From Janibacter cremeus (GTDB lineage Bacteria > Actinomycetota > Actinomycetes > Actinomycetales > Dermatophilaceae), in the NCBI RefSeq assembly GCF_013409205.1, contig NZ_JACCAE010000001.1, forward strand, positions 434,001 to 498,000: 64,000 bases of DNA. The letters are read 5' to 3'. Position numbers and translations under genes: made by a program. Below the pieces are notes generated by a model, which did no database searches, was not told where the DNA came from, and saw only the letters and a list, made by a program, of their open reading frames with translations. Shown piece by piece: positions 56,005 to 63,811 of this stretch (its first letter is position 1; every line of letters starts with the position of its first letter).

Positions 56005-57270
56005 TCAGAAGTCGATCGTCCCGACCGGGCCGACGGCCGTTCGCAGGGCGGCGTCGAGCTCGGCCACGGCACCGGGTCGGTGCTCGGTGACGAAGCCCGC
56101 GGCTGCCCGCGCGCCGAGGGTCTGGCCACCGAGCCACGCCGCGCCGAGGTCGCCGATGTCGAGGGTCAGATCCGCAGTGGCATCGGTGCGCGTGACGGCA
56201 GCGTCGGCGCCAGTGGAGGTCCAGCGCCAGGCGCCGGCGTTGTCCTGGAGGATCTCGTCGCGGACCTCTACGACGAGGTCGACGTCAGCGGCGTGACCAC
56301 GCTCGGCGACGGCGGCCGGCAGATCGACGATCCGCAGCCACATGTTGTCGCTCACCCCGCTGCCACCGAGCGACCGGGGCGAGGGCAGCCACAAGGCGAG
56401 GACGTCGTCGGGAGCGACCCAGTACTCGGTGGTGCCCATCAGGTCGATGTCGACGAGTCGCTCGGCGAGCGCCAGCCGCGCGCCCGCGTCGGTGGAGACG
56501 AGGAAGAAGACGCCGACGGTGCCGTCGGGTTTCCCGTGGGTCCACTTCGGCGTGCGGTGGAAGTACGCGGCACCGACGTCGCGGCGCTCGCGGGTGGCCC
56601 ACAGCAGCCGGGCGGGCTCGCGGGTCCCCCTGCTCTCGGGGTTGTCGGCGAGGAGCCGCTCGCTGTCCTGCGGGCTGCGCACGATGTGCCCGGCCCCGGT
56701 GCGGGCGCACTCCCTCGCCAACGCGTGCCAGCGCCTCCCCTGGTCTGGGCTCGCGGTGGTCGTGCGCAGGGTGGTCGCGTCGGCGACCTCCCGGACCGCG
56801 GACGGCGCGGCGAAGGTCGTGCCGCGCCCGAAGGAGGACATCACCGTCGAACTGGTCACGCCGTAGCCGAAGCGGCCGTAGATCCCCGGCTCGGAGGCTT
56901 TGAGGACGCTGATCGAGCGCCCCTGCTCGTCCCGGGTCCAGCGCAGGTGCTCACGGATCAGCGCGGTGAGCACGCCCCGGCGTCGGTGGTCGGGGTGCAC
57001 GCCCACCCAGGTCAGCCCCTCGACCGGGCGAAGGGAGGCACCCCCGCCTGCCGCGGGGACGGACAGCTCGACGTCCCAGGACGCAGCGATGCCGGCGGCC
57101 TCGCCGTTGACCCGGGCGATCCACGCCGCTCTGGTCGGTGTGTCGGCCAAGGCGACCTCGCGCGGGGTGCGCAGGTCGTCGGCCCAGACGAGCTGGTCCA
57201 TGTCGAGGACGGCGTCGACCTGGGCAGGGTCGTCCGGGTCGATCCGGTGCACGGTCACGCGAGTGGTCAT
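56005..57270 (-). CDS. Eis-like GNAT family N-acetyltransferase
   Basis: 421-aa protein with the three-part layout of Eis proteins. The N-terminal GNAT domain carries acetyl-CoA loop VGVHPDHRRRGVLTALIREH, a second degenerate GNAT region follows, and a C-terminal sterol-carrier-like domain holds the terminal carboxylate (PVGTIDF). Eis enzymes acetylate amines including aminoglycosides and peptides; the natural substrate here is unknown. ATG 57270 chosen by homology start. It ends 31 nt before hrpA. A structured 92-nt inverted repeat lies 69 nt upstream. Confidence 0.88.
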   Translation of the reverse strand: MTTRVTVHRIDPDDPAQVDAVLDMDQLVWADDLRTPREVALADTPTRAAWIARVNGEAAGIAASWDVELSVPAAGGGASLRPVEGLTWVGVHPDHRRRGVLTALIREHLRWTRDEQGRSISVLKASEPGIYGRFGYGVTSSTVMSSFGRGTTFAAPSAVREVADATTLRTTTASPDQGRRWHALARECARTGAGHIVRSPQDSERLLADNPESRGTREPARLLWATRERRDVGAAYFHRTPKWTHGKPDGTVGVFFLVSTDAGARLALAERLVDIDLMGTTEYWVAPDDVLALWLPSPRSLGGSGVSDNMWLRIVDLPAAVAERGHAADVDLVVEVRDEILQDNAGAWRWTSTGADAAVTRTDATADLTLDIGDLGAAWLGGQTLGARAAAGFVTEHRPGAVAELDAALRTAVGPVGTIDF

Positions 57271-57338
57271 GCCGTCGATCCTGCGCCCCTCGGGCCGCTC
57301 GGGCAATGTCATTTTCGGCGGTAAGGGTGCTAGACGGG

Positions 57339-57430
57339 GTGTCGCGCGGCAGTTCGCGGCCGTGGCGATCGCGGAGGCCCGGAAACCCGGGAGTCCGTGG
57401 AGGTATGCCTCACGAACCGCCGCGCGACAC
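57339..57430 (-). repeat. long inverted repeat crossing the stop codon of the T7SS-like gene
   Basis: Arms of 18 nt (57339-57356 and 57413-57430; GTGTCGCGCGGC then A/G then GTTCG) match at 17 of 18 positions. As minus-strand RNA the mismatch becomes a G-U pair, so the stem is complete. The 56-nt loop holds smaller hairpins (CCCGG-AAAC-CCGGG near 57379-57392; GAGG-TATG-CCTC near 57400-57411). One arm covers the last codons of the 57410-58564 gene. Confidence 0.7.
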
Positions 57431-58564
57431 ACCATGTTTGGTGGTGCGGGGCCCGACCGTGCCCGCCGTCGTGCGGGCCGTGCGAACCGTGCTGTCCACC
57501 TTGTCCGCCGCGGCGACCGAGTACTTCAGGACGTGCACGCCCTTGGTCACGTGGCCCGATCCGGCGATCGCGGCCCAGTCGGAGGTCATGTTGGTGATCA
57601 GCCGGATGCCGGTGGCGTCGTCGAAGGCGTCCCGGACGGCGTGCTTGGCGCCGACCTTCGCTCCTGCCGTCGTCTGCTTGGCCTTGGCCCCGGCCTTGTG
57701 CCGCAGGCGCGTCGGCGCGCTCCCGGATGCTCCGGCGGGGTTGCCCCGGCGCGCCTTCGCCGCGGCCGTCTCGCTCGCGCGTCTGGCTCTCCGCGCGGCG
57801 GCGTCGACCTTGGCGCCCGCTCCCACGGGGACCTTCACCACGTTGAAGAGGGTCTGCTTGGTGGCCTTCGCCGCACCCGCGTAGCTGCCCTGGTCGTAGA
57901 AGGCGCGCAGCCCGAGCTTGCCGATCGGGTCAGCGAACTGCAGCAGTGCGATCGGGCGAAAGGCCGGCACGAAGTCGGTCAGGACATTGTCGACGGCCCT
58001 GCTCTGACCGAGAGAACTCAACCCCTCGAAGAGGTCGTATCCCCACGGGTCCGTCGAGGCCTGCCCGACGTCCGCGAGGCGCCGGGCAACGGCCTCCTCA
58101 TCGAGCGTCGCCTCCTCGCCCTCGCGTTGGTACCGCCGCTTGGCGAACTCACGCTGGTCAGCGGCGTCCCGCCACTCCCGGTCGGCACGCGCGTAGTCCG
58201 GGTCCTCGGGCGACATCGTCTCCAGCCGCGCCCTGAGACGGTCGGACTCGGTGACGTACGCGTCGTAGGTCTCGCGCGCCAACTTCATGACGTCCTGCGA
58301 CTCGGCGAGCCGGTCCGCGTAGGGCACGATCGCCTGTGCGGCCTCCTCCAGCGTGCCCGCGAGTTGGTTCAGGGTCTGCGGGACCTCCCCGACCCGCGAG
58401 GCGAAGGCCGCGCCCGAGGGCGAGTCCCACACCCCCTTCGTCGAGACCTCGTGCAACCGCGCGGCCGCCTCGCGCATCACCTCCGCGCGGACTGCCAACG
58501 TGCGAGCCTCGGCGCGCAACCGGCCCGGTTCACCCTGCTCCGTGCGGAAGAGCGGCAGCGCCAT
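57410..58564 (-). CDS. putative type VII secretion-associated protein (WXG100-like N-terminal domain)
   Basis: 384 aa. The N-terminal ~190 residues form helical bundles typical of the putative T7SS-secreted protein domain: LRAEARTLAVRAEVMREAAA, GVWDSPSGAAFASRVGEVPQ, then a long coiled coil (YDAYVTESDRLRARLETMSP). A hydrophobic stretch around 220-245 and a very basic Ala/Lys/Arg-rich C-terminus follow (for example RRARRASETAAAKARRGN). No toxin catalytic motif is recognised. ATG 58564 overlaps the upstream partner stop (TGATG). No ESX machinery genes are in the window, so secretion is inference. Confidence 0.7.
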   Translation of the reverse strand: MALPLFRTEQGEPGRLRAEARTLAVRAEVMREAAARLHEVSTKGVWDSPSGAAFASRVGEVPQTLNQLAGTLEEAAQAIVPYADRLAESQDVMKLARETYDAYVTESDRLRARLETMSPEDPDYARADREWRDAADQREFAKRRYQREGEEATLDEEAVARRLADVGQASTDPWGYDLFEGLSSLGQSRAVDNVLTDFVPAFRPIALLQFADPIGKLGLRAFYDQGSYAGAAKATKQTLFNVVKVPVGAGAKVDAAARRARRASETAAAKARRGNPAGASGSAPTRLRHKAGAKAKQTTAGAKVGAKHAVRDAFDDATGIRLITNMTSDWAAIAGSGHVTKGVHVLKYSVAAADKVDSTVRTARTTAGTVGPRTTKHGVSRGGS

Positions 58565-58860
58565 CAGGAGGTGCCCCGGAAGAGCAGACCGATCTGCCGC
58601 TCGGCGCTGATGAAGCAGCCACCGGCGTCCTGGGCCAGGTCGCGCAGCGCACGCAGTCGGTCGCACACCTCGACCCGGACCAGTTCCTGATCACCGAGGA
58701 CGCCGTCCATGGCGCGCTCGCCGGTGCCGGACGGAAACCCGTAGACGGCCACGTCCGACGTCCGCGTCGCCGCCTCCTCCAGGAGGTCGGCGATGCTCCC
58801 GAGGCGATCGCCGAGATTGGCGATGCCCTCGCCGTCGATCGAGATCCCGTAGCCACCCAT
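58564..58860 (-). CDS. small helical partner of the T7SS-like protein
   Basis: 98-aa protein, mostly helical (GEGIANLGDRLGSIADLLEE; VCDRLRALRDLAQDAGGCFI). Its size and position directly before the T7SS-like gene match ESX/WXG100-type small partners, although no WXG motif is present. ATG 58860 is preferred; GTG 58869 or ATG 58908 would lengthen it, the latter by running into the metY terminator hairpin. Stop overlaps the next start by one base, so the pair is co-translated. Function not known. Confidence 0.65.
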   Translation of the reverse strand: MGGYGISIDGEGIANLGDRLGSIADLLEEAATRTSDVAVYGFPSGTGERAMDGVLGDQELVRVEVCDRLRALRDLAQDAGGCFISAERQIGLLFRGTS

Positions 58861-58881
58861 GTCGACCACGCTAGAGAAGAA

Positions 58882-58921
58882 CGCCGCGGGGCCCGTGGAT
58901 TTCTCCACAGGCCCCGCGGCG
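58882..58921 (-). terminator. metY terminator hairpin
   Basis: 18-nt arms (58882-58899 and 58904-58921) with a 4-nt loop that reads GAAA on the minus strand. The single mismatch is a G-U pair in minus-strand RNA. The 3' side continues TTCTTCTCTAG, a T-rich tail. It lies 53 nt beyond the metY stop: a classic intrinsic terminator. Confidence 0.88.
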
Positions 58922-58974
58922 CCCTTCGAGGCTCGGCCGTGGACGGCCTCACACCTCAGGGAACGTGGGGAGGG

Positions 58975-60294
58975 TCAGGCCTTCGCGGCGGCGAAGCCCT
59001 GCTCGAGGTCGGCGATGATGTCGTCGGAGCTCTCCAGTCCGACGGACAGACGCACCAGCCCGGGGGTGACGCCAGCGGCCAAGCGGTCCTCCTCCGGGCC
59101 CTGCGAGTGGGTCGTCGACGCGGGGTGGATCACCAGCGAGCGCACGTCACCGATGTTGGCCAGGTGGCTGTGCAGGGTCAGGCCCTCGACGAACTTCCTG
59201 CCCGCCTCGAGGCCACCGGCGATCTCGAAGGAGATGACGGAACCGGCTCCCTTCGGCGTGTACTTCTGGGCCAGGTCGTGGCTCGCGCTGGTGGGCAGGG
59301 ACGCCCAGATGACCTTCTCGACCTGCGCGTGGCCACCGAGGAAGTCGGCGATCGTGCGCGTGTTCGCCAGGTGGCGGTCCATCCGCAGGCTGAGCGTCTC
59401 GATGCCCTGGTCGATGAGGAAGGCGTTGAACGGCGAGACCGCCTGGCCGAGGTCGCGCAGCAGCTGCACGCGCGCCTTGAGGATGAAGGCGAGGTTCGCG
59501 CCGAGCACGCCGCCCTCGCCCAGGTCCGGGCCGTAGCGCAGGCCGTGGTAGCTCTCGTCGGGCTGGTTGAAGCCGGGGAACTTCTCCGGGTCGGCGGCGT
59601 AGTCGAAGTTCCCGCTGTCCACGATGACCCCGGCGATCGAGGTGCCGTGGCCGCCGAGGAACTTCGTCGCGGAGTGGACGACGACGTCGGCGCCGTGCTC
59701 GATCGGGCGCAAGTTGTAGGGGGTGGCGATGGTGTTGTCGACGATCAGCGGCACACCTGCCTCATGAGCGATGCCCGCAATTCCTGCAACGTCCAGCACG
59801 ACGTCCTTGGGGTTGCCGACGGTCTCGCCGAAGAGGGCCTTCGTGTTCGGCCGGATCGCGGCCTGCCACTGCTCGAGGTCGCTCGGGTCCTCCACGAGGG
59901 AGACCTCGATGCCGAACTTCGGCAGCGTGAACTTGAAGAGGTTGACCGTCCCGCCGTAGAGCGCGGCGCTGGCCACGACGTGGTCGCCCGCCTCGGCGAC
60001 GTTCATCAGCGCCATCGAGGTCGCGGACATGCCCGAGGACACCAGCAGTGCGCCGGTCCCGCCCTCGAGGGCGGCGATCTTGCTCTCGACCGCCTCCTGG
60101 GTCGGGTTGGTGATCCGGGTGTAGATCGGCCCGAGCTCGGACAGCGCGAAGCGGTTCTTCGCGGTCTCGGTGTCCGGGAAGACGAACGAGGTCGTCTGGT
60201 GGATCGGCAGCGCCCGCGAGCCGGTCGTCGGGTCAGGTGCCTGGCCGGCGTGGATCTGCTTGGTCTCGAAATTCCACGTGGACGGGTCGGACAT
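58975..60294 (-). CDS. metY: O-acetylhomoserine aminocarboxypropyltransferase (sulfhydrylase)
   Basis: PLP enzyme of 439 aa that makes homocysteine from O-acetylhomoserine and sulfide. It begins [20 protein letters not shown]. The PLP lysine is Lys211 in [14 protein letters not shown]. The C-terminal [19 protein letters not shown] and [20 protein letters not shown] are typical of the Cys/Met metabolism PLP family. ATG 60294 is the homology start. A SAM-IV riboswitch precedes it and an intrinsic terminator follows, so it is a monocistronic methionine gene complementing metX. Confidence 0.95.
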   Translation of the reverse strand: MSDPSTWNFETKQIHAGQAPDPTTGSRALPIHQTTSFVFPDTETAKNRFALSELGPIYTRITNPTQEAVESKIAALEGGTGALLVSSGMSATSMALMNVAEAGDHVVASAALYGGTVNLFKFTLPKFGIEVSLVEDPSDLEQWQAAIRPNTKALFGETVGNPKDVVLDVAGIAGIAHEAGVPLIVDNTIATPYNLRPIEHGADVVVHSATKFLGGHGTSIAGVIVDSGNFDYAADPEKFPGFNQPDESYHGLRYGPDLGEGGVLGANLAFILKARVQLLRDLGQAVSPFNAFLIDQGIETLSLRMDRHLANTRTIADFLGGHAQVEKVIWASLPTSASHDLAQKYTPKGAGSVISFEIAGGLEAGRKFVEGLTLHSHLANIGDVRSLVIHPASTTHSQGPEEDRLAAGVTPGLVRLSVGLESSDDIIADLEQGFAAAKA

Positions 60295-60320
60295 GTCTGT
60301 GCTCCTGGTGGTGCGCGCTT

Positions 60321-60425
60321 GTCCGTGGCGGTCGCCACGGGCCAGGTCGTCTCCCGGGGCACCCCACCGCGGAGGAGGGTTGCCGGTCAGCGAGCCGGGG
60401 CTTGTCGCTGACGCTCTGGACCTGC
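60321..60425 (-). ncRNA. SAM-IV riboswitch upstream of metY
   Basis: The minus strand shows AGGTCCAGAGCGTC closing against GACGACCT, with AAGCCCCGGCTCGCTG, CCGGCAACCCTCCTC and GGGGTGCCCCGGG in the core. This is the same core as the metX element. Downstream of the closing stem is an 8-bp hairpin (CCGTGGCG/CGCCACGG at 60323-60340), the expected SAM-IV extension. The metY ATG lies 27 nt further, allowing SAM-dependent repression. Confidence 0.9.
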
Positions 60426-60497
60426 CCACGAGCATACGAGACCGGCTCCGGTCCGCGAGAGGGCGTCTCACCTCCCGGGCGAAGGGGGTGGCCCCGG

Positions 60498-60917
60498 TCA
60501 CTCCCCCGCGCTGCGGGGGGCCATCCGGACCCTGCGGATCCACCACAGCCCGACGAAGGGGAGGACGAGCGGCGCGTAGCCGTAGCCGGACCCGTAGTGG
60601 GACCAGACGGTCTTGTCCGGGAAGAGCTCGGGCACGAGGTAGGACAGGGTGCCCACGGACAGCACCCCGATCGCCTCGACGAGGATCGCGCCGGTGGCGA
60701 TGCGGGCGCCGGTGGGTCCCCCCTTCGCCAGGGCCAGGGTCGCGACGATGTAGATCACGGCCGCGAGGGCGGAGAGCACGTACGCCAGCGGCGCCCGGTC
60801 GAAGTACTGGGTCAGCTGCAGGACCGAGCGACCGGTCGCGGCGAGCGCGAGTACGGCGTAGACGGCCACGACGACCCGGCCCGGTCCCGCGCCGGTGCGC
60901 ACGTCAGGCGGGGCCAT
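60498..60917 (-). CDS. small integral membrane protein
   Basis: 139 aa with four predicted transmembrane helices (about 14-32, 45-64, 73-93 and 112-130; for example YVLSALAAVIYIVATLALAK). It resembles conserved actinobacterial membrane proteins of unknown function. It overlaps the preceding membrane gene by 14 nt, so the two are co-translated and probably interact. The stretch FPDKTVWSHYGSGYGYAP is the most distinctive soluble loop. Confidence 0.75.
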   Translation of the reverse strand: MAPPDVRTGAGPGRVVVAVYAVLALAATGRSVLQLTQYFDRAPLAYVLSALAAVIYIVATLALAKGGPTGARIATGAILVEAIGVLSVGTLSYLVPELFPDKTVWSHYGSGYGYAPLVLPFVGLWWIRRVRMAPRSAGE

Positions 60918-61272
60918 GGAGGTCCCAGATCTGCAGGATGCGGTAGGCCATGACGCCGACGGTGAAGGCGCCGGCGATGACGACGCCCATGGCCCACCGG
61001 GTCTTCTCCTTCAGCGCGATGAAGACGACGATCGGCGGGATGATCGGCAGGGTCAGCGCGTAGGCGAGCATCGTCGCGCCCTGCCCGGTCCCGGTGACCT
61101 TGGCCTGCGCGAAGGCGCAGGTGACCGCCAGGACGAGGAGGGAGAGCTCGACGACAGCGGTGACGAGGAGCATCCCGTCGTCGACGAGGCGGTCGATGAG
61201 CATGTAGAGCATGGCCATCACCCCGAGCACGCCGACGGCGACGAGCACGACAGTGGTCAACGGCACAAGCAC
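60904..61272 (-). CDS. small integral membrane protein
   Basis: 122 aa with four hydrophobic helices (about 4-26, 33-55, 68-86 and 92-112). The start is GTG 61272. TACTCT lies 6 nt upstream on the minus strand (61279-61284) and no ribosome site is visible, so the mRNA may be leaderless. It is the first gene of a two-gene membrane unit divergent from the carboxyltransferase. No function can be given. Confidence 0.75.
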   Translation of the reverse strand: MLVPLTTVVLVAVGVLGVMAMLYMLIDRLVDDGMLLVTAVVELSLLVLAVTCAFAQAKVTGTGQGATMLAYALTLPIIPPIVVFIALKEKTRWAMGVVIAGAFTVGVMAYRILQIWDLHGPA

Positions 61273-61313
61273 GGAGAAAGAGTACCCAGCGCGGTGACTG
61301 GCAGGATCACTGC

Positions 61314-62819
61314 ATGAGTTCCGCTCGCCTGACTGCCCACGAACTGATCGACACGGTCGTCGACGAGGACACCTTCCTCTCCTGGGACGGGCCCCTCGAT
61401 CTCGCCGGCCTGGACGAGACCTACCTGGACTCGCTGGAGCGGGCCGCCGAGCGCGCCGGCACCGACGAGTCCGTGATCACGGGGTCGGCCCGGATCCACG
61501 GCCACGACGTCGCGCTGATCGTCGGTGAGTTCCGTTTCCTCGGCGGCTCCATCGGTCGCGCCGCCGCCGGGCGAATCGTCGCCGCGGTCCGGCGGGCCAC
61601 CACGCAGCGTCTGCCGCTGATCGCCGCGACCGCCAGCGGTGGCACACGCATGCAGGAGGGCACGCCCGCCTTCGTGACGATGATCGACATCTCCGCGGCC
61701 GTCGTCGCGCACAAGGCTGCGGGCCTGCCCTACCTCGTCTACCTGCGTCATCCCACGACCGGTGGGGTCTTCGCGTCGTGGGGGTCCTTGGGGCACATGA
61801 CGATCGCCGAGCCGGAGGCGCTCATCGGTTTCCTCGGTCCGGTCGTCTACGAGACGGTCAACGGCGAGCCCTTCCCCGAAGGTGTGCAGCTCGCGGAGAA
61901 CCTCGTCGAGAAGGGCATCGTCGATGCCGTCGTGCCCACCGACCAGCTCGCCGGGATCGCTGCACGTGCCCTGACACTGCTGTCGGCGACCACCGAGCGG
62001 CACACGCACCCGGACGCCCGGGACGCCTCCCCCGGCTCCCCCGCTGCGGAGGGTGAGGACCCGGTCTGGCACGTCACCCCCTTCACCTCCCGGCCGGAAC
62101 CGACGCAGGAGGAGATCGACGAGCTGTGGTCGGCGATCACGGTGACGCGACGGGCGGACCGCCCCGGCGTGCGCGAGCTGCTGCGGTACGCCGCGGACGA
62201 TGTGATCCCGCTCAACGGGACCGGGTACGGGGAGTCGGACAAGGGCGTGATGCTGGCGCTGGCGTCCTTCGGCGGGCGCCCGTGTGTGCTCGTCGGGCAG
62301 GACCGGCGCTACCAGGTCGCCGAGTCGATGGGCCCGGCCGCGCTGCGCGAGGCCCGGCGCGGGATGGTCATGGCCACAGAGCTGGGGCTGCCCCTGGTCA
62401 CGGTCATCGACACCCCCGGCGCGGACCTCTCCCCGCACGCGGAGGAGGGCGCGCTGGCCGGGGAGATCGCCCGCTCGATCGCGGACATGACCGCACTGAC
62501 GGTGCCGAGCGTCTCGGTGCTGCTCGGTGAGGGCACCGGCGGTGGCGCCCTGGCGATGCTGCCCGCCCGTCGGGTCATCGCCTCGAGCAACGCGTGGCTC
62601 TCCCCGCTACCGCCGGAGGGTGCCAGCGCGATCCTCTTCAAGGACACCGACCACGCTCCCCTGCTCGCCGCCCGTCAGCGCGTCGGCGCGGTCCAGATGC
62701 AGCAGGACGGCCTGGTCGACGTCATCGTCCCGGAGGAGCCGGCCGCGCACGAGGACCCGGAGGGCTTCGCTGAGGCGATCGGTGCCGCGATCACCGAGCA
62801 GATCAACGAGTTGCTGTAG
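61314..62819 (+). CDS. acetyl-CoA carboxylase-type carboxyltransferase (fused beta/alpha)
   Basis: 501-aa protein with two crotonase-like carboxyltransferase halves in one chain. The first half has LGGSIGRAAAGRIVAAVRRA and ATASGGTRMQEGTPAF; the second has LVTVIDTPGADLSPHAEEGA and LLGEGTGGGALAMLPARRVI. These resemble AccD and AccA of acetyl-CoA carboxylase joined head to tail, unlike the 975-2573 enzyme. The zinc ribbon of bacterial AccD is absent. The ATG has AGGA 7 nt upstream. No biotin carboxylase gene is adjacent; a biotinylated alpha subunit from elsewhere would be needed. Substrate uncertain. Confidence 0.88.
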   Translation: MSSARLTAHELIDTVVDEDTFLSWDGPLDLAGLDETYLDSLERAAERAGTDESVITGSARIHGHDVALIVGEFRFLGGSIGRAAAGRIVAAVRRATTQRLPLIAATASGGTRMQEGTPAFVTMIDISAAVVAHKAAGLPYLVYLRHPTTGGVFASWGSLGHMTIAEPEALIGFLGPVVYETVNGEPFPEGVQLAENLVEKGIVDAVVPTDQLAGIAARALTLLSATTERHTHPDARDASPGSPAAEGEDPVWHVTPFTSRPEPTQEEIDELWSAITVTRRADRPGVRELLRYAADDVIPLNGTGYGESDKGVMLALASFGGRPCVLVGQDRRYQVAESMGPAALREARRGMVMATELGLPLVTVIDTPGADLSPHAEEGALAGEIARSIADMTALTVPSVSVLLGEGTGGGALAMLPARRVIASSNAWLSPLPPEGASAILFKDTDHAPLLAARQRVGAVQMQQDGLVDVIVPEEPAAHEDPEGFAEAIGAAITEQINELL

Positions 62820-62822
62820 GCC

Positions 62823-63254
62823 TCATCCGGCCGTCCGCAGCTGCTCCCACCGCGGCATCTCGACAACGCCGTGGATGGTGGCGAGGTAGGTGCCCAGCAA
62901 CGGGACGTCGTGCTCGCGGCAGGAGGCGATCGCCGCCTCGTGCCAGGCCCGCGCCTCGTCGTCGGGCTGCAGACCGCGCGGTCGACCGACGGCGACGACG
63001 ATGCCGCTGAGCACGTCGCCGAGGCCGCCGAGGAAGGTGTCGAAAACCTCGCGCCGTCGCAGGTATGGCTCGCCGTCGAGATCGGTGATCGCGACGGGTT
63101 GCAGCAACCGATCGCCGTCGCCGCAGAGCAGGATGCTCAGGCACCCGGTCTCGCGGTCGCTCTCGCGCACGACGAGGTCGACGACGTCGGGTGCGATGTC
63201 GGTGTCGGTCAGGGGTCGGGTGGGCCAGTCACTGGGCAGGTTGTCGAATGTCAT
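62823..63254 (-). CDS. conserved hypothetical protein
   Basis: 143-aa soluble acidic protein. ATG 63254 is chosen because AAGGG lies just upstream and the sequence then reads MTFDNLPSDWPTRPLTD; ATGs at 63266 and 63302 are alternatives. No catalytic motif is seen. LLCGDGDRLLQPVAITDLDG and ARAWHEAAIASCREHDVPLL are the most distinctive parts, suggesting a small alpha/beta protein of an actinobacterial family without known function. Its stop lies 3 nt from the convergent carboxyltransferase stop. Confidence 0.75.
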   Translation of the reverse strand: MTFDNLPSDWPTRPLTDTDIAPDVVDLVVRESDRETGCLSILLCGDGDRLLQPVAITDLDGEPYLRRREVFDTFLGGLGDVLSGIVVAVGRPRGLQPDDEARAWHEAAIASCREHDVPLLGTYLATIHGVVEMPRWEQLRTAG

Positions 63255-63325
63255 GCCCTTCAGCATGGCCACATCGAGCCCGGGCGCCGCGAGGCTTTCC
63301 ACAGGCCACTGCGGGACCGACCTTC

Positions 63326-63344
63326 GATAACGCGGCGCGTTATC
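63326..63344. promoter_or_regulatory. 19-bp dyad overlapping the promoter of the XRE-MNT gene
   Basis: Perfect inverted repeat GATAACGCG-g-CGCGTTATC. TATCAT at 63341-63346, a 5/6 match to the -10 consensus, overlaps its right arm and lies 6 nt before the ATG at 63353. A start point at the ATG itself is therefore likely. The adjacent gene encodes an XRE domain, so autorepression through this dyad is the simplest reading. Confidence 0.65.
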
Positions 63345-63352
63345 ATAGGGTC

Positions 63353-63811
63353 ATGGCCGACGACTATGCACGCTTTCTGCGCGAGCGACGCGCGATTCTC
63401 AGCATGTCGCAACGGGACCTCGCCCAAGCGTCCGGGGTCAAGCAACCTTTGATCGCCGCAATCGAGTCGGGGCGGCGGCACCCGTCGCAACCGTCGCGGG
63501 CAGCGATCGATGGCGCTGTGGCGATGCGCCCCTCGGTGGCGCTGGCCGCACGACGCCAGCAGGTTCGGGACATCTTCGCCCGTGCGGGTCTTCCGGAGCC
63601 CACGGTGTTCGGGTCCGTGGCGCGTGGCTGCGATCGCACCGACTCCGACATCGACTTGATGGTGGACTTCACTGATCGACACGACATCGTCGACCTGTTG
63701 ACGCTGGAGGCCGAGCTCTCGGCCCTGCTCACCTTTCCGGTGGATCTGGTCGACGCCCGGATGCGCGGCGTGGTCACGGGCAGCGGAGCCATCGAGGCTG
63801 TTGCACTGTGA
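63353..63811 (+). CDS. XRE-MNT antitoxin (HTH plus minimal nucleotidyltransferase)
   Basis: 152 aa in two domains. An N-terminal helix-turn-helix (residues 12-43, SMSQRDLAQASGVKQPLIAA) is followed by a minimal nucleotidyltransferase domain with the GSX10DXD motif. Gly87-Ser88 and Asp99/Asp101 lie in GSVARGCDRTDSDIDLMVDF. MntA-type proteins AMPylate and silence HEPN toxins (type VII toxin-antitoxin). The added DNA-binding domain suggests it also represses the operon. ATG 63353 lies 6 nt after a -10-like TATCAT. GTGA overlap with the toxin gene. Confidence 0.88.
   Translation: MADDYARFLRERRAILSMSQRDLAQASGVKQPLIAAIESGRRHPSQPSRAAIDGAVAMRPSVALAARRQQVRDIFARAGLPEPTVFGSVARGCDRTDSDIDLMVDFTDRHDIVDLLTLEAELSALLTFPVDLVDARMRGVVTGSGAIEAVAL

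Noticed and set aside
63191..63352. N-terminal extension of the XRE-MNT protein
   Set aside because: It crosses the palindrome and the likely -10 box and is antisense to the 62823-63254 gene. HTH homology begins shortly after ATG 63353.
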